Translations under genes and position numbers: made by a program
Notes under the pieces: model-generated
Told to the model about the DNA's origin: nothing
Databases searched by the model: none
What the model saw: only the letters and a program-made list of their open reading frames with translations
DNA from: Takakia lepidozioides
Lineage: Eukaryota; Streptophyta; Takakiopsida; Takakiales; Takakiaceae
DNA length: 64,000 bases
NCBI GenBank assembly: GCA_030704615.1
Contig: CM060733.1
Location: 55,242,001-55,306,000 of the forward strand
Direction of reading: 5' to 3'
In this document: positions 12,114 to 24,390 of the stretch, piece by piece
Layout: the number at the start of each line of letters is the position of its first letter
Numbering within the stretch: the stretch's first letter is position 1

Positions 12114-12688
12114 TTATTTTACCACTAGTGTGAAACTAGCTAGGAAATAGCTAGCTTTTACATATTGACATTTGGGATTGGCCCAAGTGTCAATCCAGGG
12201 GTCAAGGCAGATTTAGGCCCTGGAGTGGTTATCTTCACGGCAAGCGCGGGAGGCTCATCTTTCTCGAGTTGAGCCTCACCGCGCCTAGCTATGGCGCCGT
12301 AATCGTGCTTGCTCATGCATGTACACAATCTGAAACCATCAAGGTGCTCTGGAATTACCTGCAGCATGGTGCTTTCATCTCTGAAGCTGAAGATCGAATG
12401 CCAAGGTCTACCACCTCGTAACCCACATTGCCTCCGCTTCTAACAACCAAGAGCTCCACGGTGCTCCTTGCATAACAACTTGGTTTCTCTCATTCTCAAG
12501 CAAAAACCACAAGTGCTACAACTAACTCGTATCTTGGCACTCACAGATACGAGCTCATCTTTCTCGAGTGATAAAGAAGAAGAATACAAGCACGAGCTCA
12601 CAAATCTGAAGCATAAACTCATGCATATATAACCTCATCACTCAAATACAAGTCAAGCCAAGTGCACCCCACGCCATGGGGAATCCAC
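12114..12688. repeat. rearranged pieces of the methyltransferase-element LTR region
   Basis: 12114-12303 is a near-identical direct copy of about 51503-51687 (block starting ACTAGTGTGAAA, ending GGCGCCGTA). 12565-12688 is an inverted copy of about 51689-51818 (GGGGAATCCACA end). The two pieces flank about 260 bp of other DNA. The inverted piece ends exactly where the truncated LTR of the next element begins. Confidence 0.85.
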
Positions 12689-13303
12689 ACCGGGACATAA
12701 CGGTCCCCCTTCACTTCCCTCTCGACCCTCCACCTATTTGGGACTAGGAGAATTCCCTTTGGTAGATGGCAGTCCGGAACAGCTCCCCACTCTTTGGTCG
12801 CTTTCCGGCTCGCTCGCTTACTCACTAGTTTTTGGTCACCAACGGGCTTGCACCGTTCTCGGGGTTACTACTCCCTATATATACTTCTGTAGCTGTCCGC
12901 GGGGGTTTCACAACCAGCCATGCCATTTTATGGCGAACCACCACGAAGACCCTCGATTCCCGGTGGTGAGTCGCGGTGAGTCTTGGCCCACTCACCGCGG
13001 CCCCAATGGACCGTGATGAGTCCCAAGACTCCCCACGACTCCCACCTCGAGGTCTCCACCCCATGGTGAGTCCTATGCCACCCCCACTAAGTCCCGCTAA
13101 GCTACCACCACCCTTGTGGAGCCACCCCCACCGCAACCCGGTGTGCGGGGCTCCACCTAGTGAGCGCCTCCGCCTCCTTGAGTGCCTTGGGCACTCAAGG
13201 GTGCTTCAGCCCCCCCCCCATACCTATCGCTGTCGCTGCCCCCACCACAGGGGCAGCCCCTCATGTGTCCAACCCCCTGCCCTCAAGGCAAAGGGCCGCG
13301 ACA
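12688..13303 (-). repeat. 3' LTR (truncated) of the gypsy element
   Basis: It matches 18939-19556 almost base for base. The first ~110 bp (plus-strand left side) are replaced by an inverted piece of another repeat. The sequence inside the boundary (CACACCCCTACC) would be a purine-rich tract on the element's strand. Confidence 0.93.
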
Positions 13304-14209
13304 CACACCCCTACCAACAGGGAGTCGATGTCCTCATCGACTTGTCCATTTTGTAGAAACGAACATCCAAGTTGTGGCGTCCCACATCAAGGAGTTTGTT
13401 TCCGTACCATGGCGTCCCATGGCAAAGAACCAAACCCCACACTTGACTCTACTCTCCACTAGCTAGTTCGGCCGACTTCCTCCAAGTCCCGGCCAAGGGT
13501 GGAGCCTCTCCAGCTCCTCCCAGTGCACTCTTCTTGGCCTACTTCAAGGCCAAGGAACGATCCTCCCCGAGGATCGAATCGCCTTACTGCAACAACATTG
13601 CTTGCGATCGCTCATGATGCCGCTTTTGGCATCACCTTGAGCAAGGGTTCACCTGGAACCCTCTTTGACTAGGAAGATAACCTTGAACCAACCGTGCGCC
13701 CCAATCACTACAATTGGGTCCGCCTTGGAATGCTGGTCTGAGGTACGGGAACACGCCGAAGCCGCACTACGACTTCGTCCCGAGGCTACACGATTATAGT
13801 ACGTGAACGGAAGTACGTAGCTTCCGCGTTAGCCCGCACTACAAGGCAACCCCCTCGGTAGCGCGGTTATAGTACGCGCACGCGCCAGGTGCGCACTAGC
13901 ACGTGAACTCCCAAAGAAGGCGCAAGTTTCCTTGCCCCTTGGATGGGGGTCACCCGATTTCGGCACTACGCAAACACACGATTAACCCAATTTACCTCTC
14001 CCACTTTTATAAGCTAGCATGCATTCTACACACTAGCCAACCATACCATGCATCACCATTCCAAACAAAATAGGACGCACAACATTTGGAACCCATTTCC
14101 TTTATAACAAATTTTTGTACAATACAAGTTTTTGTAATCGGATTCCTAAGCTAGCTAAGCCGGGCTAAGCATGCATTTCCTCCCCCACGCTCCAAGGTTG
14201 ATGTCCCCA

Positions 14210-17200
14210 TCAACGCTTCTTCCGCTTTTGAGGTCGCCCTTCGAAAGCTGCAACCGCCTCGGATGCGTTTCCCATTTCTGAGGCACGCACCCAAGATGCC
14301 TCCACATGATGATAGCCCTTCCATTTGACGAGATACTCCGTTTCTCGGTTCCTGAACCTCCTCGATTTAAGTATTGCCTCCACCTCGTACTCAGGTTCAT
14401 TTTCATGATCCAACAGCATAGGTGGCGGACGCAACACTTGATGTCGATTCGGACGCGCTTCATCTTTGAAGTAAGGCTTCAAAAGAGAGACATGGAATAC
14501 TGGGTGCACCTTGCTGTTTGCCGGCAGCTCCAATTCATACACATCCTCATTCATAACCTTCCGAATGCGAAAGGGTCCCGCATACGGAGGTACGAACTTT
14601 GGACTCACTTCCGGAGGTAGTCGGAAATTCTTGATGTTCAACCAGACCTCTGTGCCTGCCTCAAACTTCACTTCCCTCCGCTTCCGATTCGCCTGCCTTT
14701 CATACCGTTTCCTAGCTTTGGCAATGTTGTACTTTGCGAGCTTCAACAAACGCTCGCGTTCTTCCAGTACCGCCGCTACTGCCGGTTTCTCAACGTCCTG
14801 GGCGGCCCAACTTGTCGGCACCAGAGGTGCTTTTCCATAGACCAATACGAAAGGGGAAACTCCCGTTGCAGAGTGTTCTGTGTTATTATAACAGAACTCT
14901 GCCGCGTCTAAGTGTTCCATCCAGTCTGATTGGTCTGCCGACACGTAATTCCGCAAGAATTGCTTCGCTACGGAATTCACTCTTTCCGTTTGGCCGTCCG
15001 TCGTAGGTCGGAAGGCGGTTCTCATCTTTAGCCTCGTCCCCATCTTCTTCCAAAGTGTCCTCCAAAATTTACTCGTAAACTTTGGATCGCGATCCGAGAC
15101 AATATCCTTCGGGACTCCATGATGCTTTAAGACGTGGGCGAAGTAAAGTCGCCCTGTCTCCTGCGCCGTTACCGTCTCCTTGGTGGGGATGAAATGGCCC
15201 ATTTTACTGAACCTATCCACCACCACCATGATTGCATCGAATCCTTTTGACAGCGGCATAGCAGTCATGAAATCCATCGAGACGCTTTCCCAAGTCCCCT
15301 CTGGAATCGGCAAAGGTTGTAACAGCCCCGCTTGCTTTTTGTACTCACTCCGGTTTTGTTGGCATGTGGTGCATGTCTTGACATACTCCTCTGCCTCCTC
15401 CCTCAGTTTGGGCCAGAAATACTCTTTCTTCAAGAGTGCCGCAGTGCGCTTGGCTCCGCCGTGGCCCGCAAGCGGGCTATCATGGCATTCTCTCAAGAGG
15501 CTATCTCTGATCCCTCCCTTTGGCACGTAGAGACGCTTTTGCTTATACCGGAGCAGTCCATTTTGCAAGTGGAACTGCGATTTAACCCCCATCCTCAAGT
15601 CCTGCATCACGGACTTCGTCAGCTCATCCTTCCGGTAAGCCTTCCGGATCTTCCTTTGGAGCGCCGTCTCGCCCTTGTACACCAACAAGAGCTGTTGCTT
15701 TCTACTTAAAGCATCGGCCACCACGTTGTCTCGTCCCGGTTTGTACTGGATATCCACGTCGAACACTGCCAAAGTATCTTGCCACCTAAGTTGTTTTGGG
15801 GACAACTTGGGCTACGTGGCAAAATACTTCACCGTGACATTGTCCGTGAACACCTTCACTGGGTTGGAACCAACATAGTGGCGCCAAAGCTCAAGACAGT
15901 GCACCACCGCCTTCATCTCTTTTTCGTGCGTCGGCCACCGTCGCTCCACTTCATTCAGTTTCTTACTTTCGTAAGCCACTGGACGTTCATCTTGCATAAG
16001 TACACCCCCAATCACGAAGTCCGACGCATCTGTATGAATCTCAAATGGACGATTGAACTCCGGGATTTTCAAGACTGGAACTTCCGCCATCCGCTGCTTC
16101 AATTCAGCAAAAGCTTGGCCACAAAATGTGTTCCATACCCAGACTTTGGATTTACACAGAAGGTCCGACAGCGGCCCCGCGATCTTGGCGAAATTTCTCA
16201 CATACTTCCGGTAATAGGAGGCGAGTCCTAGGAAGGATCGCACTCCCGGGACCAAAGTCGGAGGCTCCCAGTCCAAGATCGCCCTCACCTTTCTGTCATC
16301 CATTTCGATCCCATCCTGTGTAATCACATGCCCCAAGAACTCCACTTTCGTGACCCCGAATTCGCATTTTGAAGCTTTGGCGTACAGCTTCCCTTCCCGC
16401 AACTTTTGGAACACCCTTTTGAGGTGCTCCAGGTGTTCCTCCTTTGTTTTCGAGTACACCAAGATGTCGTCGATGTACACGATCACAAAGTCATCCAACC
16501 ACTCCTGAAAAAGGCTGTTCATCAGCGTGCTAAAGGTCGCCGGTGCATTAGTGAGCCCAAAAGGCATCACCAAGAACTCATATGAACCATATCTTGTCCT
16601 GCACGCGGTCTTCTCCTCATCTCCTTCCGCCACCCGAATTTGATGATAGCCGGAGCGCAAGTTGATCCGGCTGAAATACTTCGCTCCTGCCAACCGGTCG
16701 AAAAGGTCGTCGATCCTTGGCAAAGGGTACCGGTTTTTAATAGTCACCTTATTCAAAGCCCTATAATCGACATACATCCGCAGCGTCCCATCCTTCTTGT
16801 CTGCGAATAGCACCGGGGCTCCGTAAGGTGACTTACTCGGCCGGATGTACCCCTTTGACATTAGATCCTTGAGCTGAGTCTTCAGCTCGACCAACTCTCT
16901 GTGGCTCAACCGGTAGGGCGCCTTGGCAGGCGGTTCCGATCCCGGTATCACCTCAATCTTGTGGTCAACTCCTCTTCGCGGTGGCAAGCCGCTTGGTAAA
17001 TCCTCCGGCATCACATCCTGGTATTTCTCCAAAATCCCCTTGATCCAATCTGGGCTCGGATCCCCATCGCCTTCTCCTTTCACTTCTCTAATGTAAAGCA
17101 AAAACTGGGACTCGTGTGCCTCCTCTACGGCCCACTCCTTTGCTGACAGAAGGTTTATTCGCCCTCCCACGGATTTGGGCGTTTCCGACACTCATAAAAC

Positions 17201-18772
17201 CTCGCCACCATTCCCACATGGCAGCGTGACTACTCTCTTGCGGCCATCTATGACCGCTCCGGATTTGCTCAAAAAGGTCATCCCCAAAATGAGATCCACT
17301 CCATCGATCTCGCAGATGGTGAAGTTCTCACGTCCCTCCCAACTCCCCAGTTGAAGAAGAACATCAAACGCCAACCTTGTCGCCAACTGAGGTTCTCCTT
17401 TGGCAGAGCGCACCTCAATAGAGGCCCCCACGTCACTTGTCGGGAGTCCCAACTTTCGCGCCGCCGCCGGCGTCATGAAGGAGTGCGACGCTCCTGTGTC
17501 CACCAACAACGACACGTTAGTTCCGGATATTATCCCATCCACGAACAATAACTGACTCCCTTTACGCAGGGCGTCAGTTTCCTGATACAACTCACAAGAA
17601 TAGTTGCCTACCTTGCAAGTCCTGGCGACCACCGCTTCCACCAAGCGACTGATGGTATCTTCCGACAGCTCCGTGGTTGCCCGAGTCATGTTCAATTGTC
17701 GAGGTTTTGTGCACTTCTTGGCCATGTGCCCGGGCTCCCCGCAATTGAAACACACTCCATCAAAGGTCGCCTTCTGTCCGCCATAAGCCGCTCCACCCGC
17801 TTTTCCTTTCGAAGCACCGGGTGCCGCCTTGACGTGTGAAGGCCCTCCCTTCGATTTCCACGTGCCATTGTCGCCGCGTGGCCTATCCCACTTCTTTTCT
17901 GGTCGGAAGGAGTCACCTTCCCGCCGGGTCTTCTTGTGGTTCAGCTCCGTATGGCCTTGTCTCTCACCCCTAGGGACATCCGAGAAACATTCAGCCCTCT
18001 AAATTGCCTCGTTCAAAGTCTTGGGTGGCTTCTCCTCCAACTTCCGCCTGGCCCATGGGGCCAGTCCCGCCACAAAGTTGAAGACCATTTCTGGTTCTGC
18101 CATGTCCGCGACTTCGAGCAACAGCACATTGAAAGCCTGGACATACCCCCGAACGTCATCTGTTTGCTTCAAATTCCTCATCTTGTCCCGGGCAAGCCAG
18201 GACGCGTTGAGGGGCACAAACTGTCTCTTCATCAATTCCTTGAACCCACTCCAGTTCAAGGTTTCCGGGCTTGGACCTCGGTCGTGAAGGCGTTTCTGCC
18301 ACCATTGTTGAGCATAGCCCCTCAAATAGGTGGGAGCCACTTCCACGCGATCCTCGTCACTCAACTTGGCCGCCCGGAAGTACTGCTCCAGCTCCAAGAG
18401 CCAGGTGTTGAGTGCCTTCCGATTTTGGACGCCCTCGAAGGTGCCGGATTCCTTAGGCTTCACCTTAAACTTTGCCTTAGTGGAAGTGGCATTAGCCGCC
18501 TTCAACACGTCTTTCAACGTCCCGCCAAACTGCGCCAACAACCCTTCCCAAAAGGCTGCCGGCATGGGAGGCATCTCTTGGTTTGTCGGAGCTCTCAAGG
18601 ATTCCTCGGGCTCCGACTCCTCAGATTCCTCCCGCTCTTGGGCGGCCTTGTTTTCGGAAACATGCATCGCTTCCTCAAACGGCCGCCTCGGTGACACGCC
18701 GCCCCCATCGAGCTCACCGGGATCATCATCTTTTGGGCCGTTCCGCTTTTGCTTCGGCTTGCCCGACCCCAT
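14210..18772 (-). pseudogene. gypsy gag-pol polyprotein with three nonsense codons
   Basis: One continuous reading frame of about 1520 codons from ATG at 18772 (MGSGKPKQKRNG). In order: gag capsid region (18480-18000); zinc knuckle CFNCGEPGHMAKKC (near 17750); aspartic protease LLVDTGASHSF (near 17520); reverse transcriptase with intact YIDD; RNase H (TDAS start); integrase with zinc finger, DFM, SDRDPKF and the catalytic E after TDGQ; and a C-terminal chromodomain (EYEVEAIL, YLVKWKGY). Only three in-frame stops interrupt it: TAG at 17999-18001, TGA at 17192-17194 and TAG at 15812-15814. All fit C-to-T change of CAG or CGA. There is no frameshift, so inactivation is recent. Confidence 0.93.
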
Positions 18773-18813
18773 GATGAGGCCAATCCCAAGGACGATCGCG
18801 TACTGAACTCTAA

Positions 18814-18825
18814 GCTCTGATACCA
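18814..18825 (-). promoter_or_regulatory. primer binding site, tRNA-iMet type
   Basis: On the minus strand TGGTATCAGAGC lies two bases inside the 5' LTR boundary. It is the usual initiator-tRNA-complementary primer site of plant LTR elements. Confidence 0.93.
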
Positions 18826-18827
18826 AG

Positions 18828-19556
18828 TGTCGCGCACCTCACTTCGATAAGCTCCCCTTCAAGTCATAGTTACTCGCTTTGATGCGCACGCCTGACTCCC
18901 AACCTGGCCACCCGGGCCAACTTGGAGCTTCGGCTGCTCACCGGGACATAACGGTCCCCCTTCACTTCCCTCTCGACCCTCCACCTATTTGGGACTAGGA
19001 GAATTCCCTTTGGTAGATGGCAGTCCGGAACATCTCCCCACTCTTTGGTCGCTTTCCGGCTCGCTCGCTTACTCACTAGTTATTGGTCACCAACGGGCTT
19101 GCACCGTTCTCAGCGTTACAACTCCCTATATATACTTCTGTAGCTGTCCGCGGGGGTTTCACAACCAGCCATGCCATTTTATGGCGAACCACCACGAAGA
19201 CCCTCGATTCCCGGTGGTGAGTCGCGGTGAGTCTTGGCCCACTCACCGCGGCCCCAATGGACCGTGATGAGTCCCAAGACTCCCCACGACTCCCACCTCG
19301 AGGTCTCCACCCCATGGTGAGTCCTATGCCACCCCCACTAAGTCCCGCTAAGCTACCACCACCCCTTGTGGAGCCACCCCCACCGCAACCCGGTGTGCGG
19401 GGCTCCACCTAGTGAGCGCCTCCGCCTCCTTGAGTGCCTTGGGCACTCAAGGGTGCTTCAGCCCCCCCCCCATACCTATCGCTGTCGCTGCCCCCACCAC
19501 AGGGGCAGCCCCTCATGTGTCCCGACCCCCTGCCCTCAAGGCAAAGGGCCGCGACA
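18828..19556 (-). repeat. 5' LTR of the gypsy element
   Basis: 729 bp, with TGTCGCG and CGCGACA short inverted termini. It contains TATATATA near 19130, a candidate promoter or its reverse. Confidence 0.9.
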
Positions 19557-21333
19557 AACAGATTGTGAATTTTGGAATTTCCAGAAGTAGGGTAATCGTG
19601 TGAATGAGCCAGATCTCGTTCGGCTCTGTGAGCACACACGCCGGTGACGATGATCAGGATAGTGAAATGGCGGGAGACCGTGAGCGCTCAAATGCGGCCA
19701 GTTTGCACCGAGCTTCAGATCGCGGAAGTCAGTTGTTTTCCTAGAAACAGATGGAGGCCTTAGGTACTTTGATTCAATCTGAGATACAAAAATTGGCCCC
19801 TGCACAAACTCAAACTGAAAAGCGATCTAGGGAGCTGCCTATGAGTGAGCCACTGAATGAGGGTGGGCTTGCAAATCCGGACTGGTTAGTGGTACCTTGC
19901 CCAACGGGAAGGGTTTCAATATCAAAGGTACTAGAGCTTTTCCCAATGTACCTGTCTTATCAGCTATTCAGATGAAGAGATGTATGCGGAGGGGAAATGC
20001 TCAGCTTTTTACTGTTAGCTTGCATGAGGTCTTGGAAACAAATCAGGGAGGAGGGAAGTCGCATCCCAGACTTGGCCTAATCCTGAATGAATATAAAGAT
20101 ATGTTTCCTGATGAGATCCCTGGGATGCCCCCTGAACGGGAGGTTGATCATGCTATCGAGTTGATGTCAGATGCTGTACCGGTTGCAAGGGCACCGTACA
20201 GGCATTCAATTATAGAAAGTGAAGAGTTAGAAAGGCAGTTGAATGACATGTTGGAAAAGGGGTATATACGTCCAAGTAAATGCCCTTGGGGTGCCCCTAT
20301 AATGTTTAAGAAGAAGAAAGACGGGACTTTGAGACTGTGTGTGGACTATAGATGGTTGAATAAGGTCACCATCAAGAATAAGTTTCATTTGCCTCGTGTG
20401 GACGATTTGTTTGACTATCTATATGGGAGTCAGGTTTTTTCAAAACTTGATCTTCGATCTAGATATCATCAGATACGGATCAAGAATTCTGACATACCAA
20501 AGACAAGATTTCGATCTCGTTTTGGTCATTACGAATTCTTGGTGATGCCATTTGGGCTCACGAATGCTCCAGCAACATTTACTCATCTGATGAATTCTCT
20601 GTTCCAGAAATATTTGGGGAAGATGGTCCTAGTCTACATGGATGATATACTAATATACTCGAAGTCTAAAGAAGAACATGAACAACATTTACACTTGGTC
20701 TTAGACATACTGAGAGAGAACCATCTGTTTGCTAAGAGAATAAGTGTGAGTTCTTTGTAGACCACATGGATTACTTGGGATTTTGCATCTCCAAAGACGG
20801 AATCTCAATTGATCCTAAGAAAGTCCAGACTGTGGTTGAATGGCCTAAACCAAGTGATAAGACTGAGGTCACGAGCTTTATTGGGTTTGCTAGCTTCCTA
20901 TGGAAGTTTGTCAAATCTTTTTCACAGATTGCAGCCCCATTGACTGACCTGCTTAAGGACTCGAGTCCTGTAAGCTTGAGGGATGTCTGGACAAGAGAAT
21001 GCGATAACAGTTTCGAGAAATTGAAGTTTGCCTTGACACATGCTCCTGTACTAAGATTGCTCGACCCTGCGAAGGGAGCAATCATACTGTGTACCGATGC
21101 AAGTGATCTTGCTATTGGGGCTGTGCTGATGCAAGATGGGCAAGTGATTGCCTACGAATCTCGAAAGATCAGTCCAGCAGAAAAGAATTACCCAACTTAT
21201 GAAAAAGAACTGTTGGCAATAGTTCATGCTCTGAAGATATGGAGGCATTACCTGCTTCCAGTTGATTTTGTGATACAGACTGACCATCAGAGTTTGAAAT
21301 ACTTGACCACACAACCTCATTTGAGTCAGGCGG
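19557..21333 (+). pseudogene. Ty3/gypsy fragment: short gag leader, RT, RNase H
   Basis: A gag leader (MEALGTLIQSEIQKLAPAQ at 19751) jumps by deletion at about 19885 to reverse transcriptase. The RT (19897-20758) has [25 protein letters not shown] and an intact YMDD box. It is frameshifted at about 20745 (AKRISVSSL instead of AK...CEFF) and resumes at 20766. RNase H starts LCTDASDLAIGAVLMQ and ends at TDHQSLKYLTTQPHLSQA, where the text breaks into a copia fragment on the other strand. There is no integrase and no LTR. It is distinct from the chromovirus to its left. Confidence 0.88.
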
Positions 21334-22240
21334 TAAAGTCGTCGGAAAACAACTCCACGCATGACAGCGATGCCCTCCTCGAGTATTTGGCATCCGTTAT
21401 CTGTGAAAAGAGTATATATTCTCTTCTGTGCAACAACATATGAAGAGAATAAATTCTTACCACGATCAGGCACATGGATGACTCCCTTCAGAATGCCGTA
21501 AGTGGTGTTGTCATCCAAGGTAGATCTTGATAATGATATCACCAATGCCGCAAGCCTGAAGCATGATCCCACCGGTACCTTGGACTTGACGACGTTCGGC
21601 TGAAATGTCACGGTAGGTGGGAAAGGAGGGAGCGATCTTGGCACATATATTTCTGTGCATCCACTGTCAACGTACCAATAGCTTGATTTGTTTGGTGGAG
21701 AGACACTCTGTACCATCCTTCGTTCTTACCGGAATCATTAGACTTGCTCGTCTTGGCCGCTATTTCTTTAAGCTTCCTCTGAGCATTTTGCCACTTCTTC
21801 TGCTCGTCCTCCGAAGCAGTGCATTCGCGGCCCCAATGTCCTTCACCTCCGCACTTCCAGCAGCAGCTAGTCTTCTTATGATCGTTGCAAAGAACCTTGG
21901 CGATAATGGCTTTCTCAATGAAAGTCTTGTCACCGCGACTCTCTAGTTGGGTGATGATCACATCGATATCACCAAGATAGTAGCAATGTTGTTATCAGTG
22001 CCTAAGCTACATTTGTAGAAGGCCTGATGCAAAGCATGGATGTTCTGGGAAGCGTCAACGCGCTCATGCAGGAGCCGCAGCTTAACCCGGATAGCATTAG
22101 AAGTGCGACAACTACTAACGTTCTTGAGATACTTCTTGAAAAGGATCTGACTCTCTTTCCTCAGTCCAACTACAGAACAAATTCAGGCCCTTTTCTTATC
22201 TTGCCGTTCATAGGGAATCTATCAGGATCCCAAGAAAATT
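21334..22240 (-). pseudogene. Ty1/copia gag-protease fragment
   Basis: Reading leftwards: gag helices (RLLHERVDASQNIHALHQAF, near 22060), QLESRGDKTFIEKAIIAKVL, a CCHC zinc knuckle (CWKCGGEGHWGREC, near 21850), then the protease with YVDSGC near 21675. The frame shifts near 21970 and again between knuckle and protease. The text stops at 21334 where it meets the gypsy fragment. Integrase and reverse transcriptase are missing. Confidence 0.85.
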
Positions 22241-22259
22241 GCTTGCTTGAATCAACGTC

Positions 22260-22803
22260 AATATGGACTCATGTGACCATTTTCTTTTATTCCAGTCACT
22301 GTTCATTGACTCAGATCGTAATAGAGATCACCCCACTCCACGATCGTTCACCCCTGTTCTTCACGAAAGCATATTCACAAGTCTTAAAGCGAACCTTTCT
22401 TGTTCCAAGCTATTCACAGGGTTTACACCATCACTCTATACAAAAGAGAAATCACAGTTCCTTCCGCTGCAAGGCATCAAAGGCCAGTGACGTCTATTCC
22501 AACATCAACCTACACTCTAAAAGCACAGCACCGGCTATAGCATCCGGTCCACCCAGCCACCACGCCGTGCTACAAATCAGCTTTTACGCGCATCCAGATC
22601 TGCTCCAGGCGCCTGTACGCCATCATCCCTTCTCCAACCATCTTGCCATCTCCACGCACACATCATTAAATCCCTAGTCCTGGATCTCTTCATGCACGCG
22701 AGACTGCTCCATTTTACCTGCAACTGTCAGTTCGGCGATATTCTAGCAGTCTCTTGTTATTCCAAACTGGTTGACAGGTCGATCTTCGTTCCTAGCACCT
22801 AAC
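22260..22803 (-). repeat. probable 3' LTR of the next gypsy element
   Basis: On the minus strand the chromodomain ORF ends in a GGAGGGGGAATT polypurine tract, followed by a TGTTAGGTGCTAGG start typical of an LTR. The outer boundary and the partner LTR are not visible. Confidence 0.55.
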
Positions 22804-24390
22804 AAATTCCCCCTCCCAAAGACAGGTCATTGTCCTCAATGACAGAAAATGAGGGGTAACTCAATGTCAATTCATTTTCCTCCTCCCAAGTAGCTTCTGT
22901 CTCTGGGTAATGCAACCACTTAATCAAATGTTCTTTCCAAGAACGGTTGCGTAGTGATGGGTCTGACATATACCTCCGGAGAAGGCTGACATGGAAAGTT
23001 TTATGGATCTTCCATGTTGGAGGTAGATCCAACTCATAGGCCACTGTGCCATGGCGTTCCAGGATTTTAAACGGGCCACAAAACCTTGGTGACAACTTAT
23101 AGCACTTGCCCAGTGTTAGATTGCTTCTTTTAGGTGTAACTTTCAAAAACACCATATCACCAATGGCAAATTCACGAAAAGTCTTGTGTTTATCAGCAAA
23201 GAACTTGGTCCGTTCTTGTGCAGCCTACATACTACGCTTCACCAGATCTAGGACAGAGTGGATCTCTTTGATTCTGTCATTCACACTCTGCACATTTGAT
23301 GGTGGCGTAATAAGCGAAGCAGGAGCCAAGCAATCTCGTCCGTATAAAGCTTCAAATGGGCTCATGCCAATGGCACTATGGAAATGCTTGTTATAAGCAA
23401 ATTCCACCATATACAGATATTGTTCCCAAGAGGACTGTCTTTCACCAACGTACATCCTCAACATATCTTCTATTGTACGGTTGGTCCTTTCTGTTTGAGC
23501 ATCTGTTTCTGGATGAAAGGCCGTACTCAGTTTCACCTTGGTTCCCAATTTCTTGAACAAGTCAATCCAAAAATGACTTATAAACTTTGAGTCCCTGTCA
23601 CAAATAATCTCCCGAGGCAGACCATGGATCCTGAATATCTCTTTCATGTACAAGGATGCAACATTAGATGCCGTAGCACTCATCCTTGTAGGTATCAAGT
23701 GGGTTATCTTAGACAGCCTATCTACAACCACCATGATACTGTCATGGCCATTTCTGGTCCTGGGCAATGCCACAATGAAATCCATGCTAATGGATTCCCA
23801 ATTCCACCCGGGAACAGATAAAGGTTGTAATAATCCAAGAGGTCTGACTCTCTCTGACTTCAAAACCTGACATGGGAAACATTTCTGCACATACTCTTTA
23901 ATTTCTCTCTTCATACCTGGCCAAAAATAGTGCTTCTGTATTGACCAATAGGTTCTCTGAAAGCCCGGGTGTCCAAAGATTGGAATATTGTGACTGTCAT
24001 GAATAATCCGCAATCTCAAGTCTGGAATCAGGGGAACACACAGCCGACCATCATAAAATAACACCCCATCTCTCAAGAGGTATGGCCGGTACTTCTCTTT
24101 CTCAATAGAAGTCACGAGACAAACTCTTGAATGGCTCTTTGAAGAATTCATCGACCTCATACTGACCTTTAATGTCTTGAATTATAGTGCTACTGACGCA
24201 TGAGACTACATTAGCTTGTAATGGTCTCCTAGAAAGTGCATCAGCAATCACATTCTCTCTCCCCTTGATATACTTTAGGTCATAATGGAATTGCTGAAGC
24301 AGTTCTGACCACCTAATCTGCCATCTTGCCGCCGTTGCCTCAAGCCATGAATGATGGTCAGCTGATGGCTGAACCCGAAAAGATTCTAGA
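22804..24390 (-). pseudogene. Ty3/gypsy 3' half: RNase H end, integrase, chromodomain
   Basis: The minus strand starts with the end of RNase H (LKYIKGRENVIADALSRR, near 24250). The integrase zinc finger follows (H...H, CFPCQ), then the integrase core with SMDFIVALP, ICDRDSKF and the catalytic E in TDAQTERTNR. The C-terminal domain (KLSPRFCGPFKIL) ends in a chromodomain-like tail (LIKWLHYPETEATWE). A TAG at about 23227 interrupts RRSM*AAQERT where family members usually have Gln, fitting CAG-to-TAG. Reverse transcriptase and everything upstream are missing beyond 24390. Confidence 0.9.

Larger units (their letters stand above)
12688..19556 (-). mobile_element. near-complete chromodomain Ty3/gypsy retrotransposon
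   Basis: Long direct repeats bracket a minus-strand gag-pol. The 5' LTR is 18828-19556 (starts TGTCGCGC and ends GCGACA on the plus strand). A tRNA-Met-type primer site follows, and pol ends with a chromodomain, placing it among plant chromoviruses. The 3' LTR (12688-13303) lacks about 110 bp at its outer end, where it abuts a different repeat, so target duplications cannot be checked. About eight differences separate the two LTRs over their ~616 bp of overlap, which suggests a fairly young insertion. Between the 3' LTR and pol, 13304-14209 is non-coding. Confidence 0.92.

Noticed and set aside
14306-16323. Plus-strand ORFs of 90-150 codons across the chromovirus
   Set aside because: They are antisense shadows of a clear minus-strand gag-pol frame.
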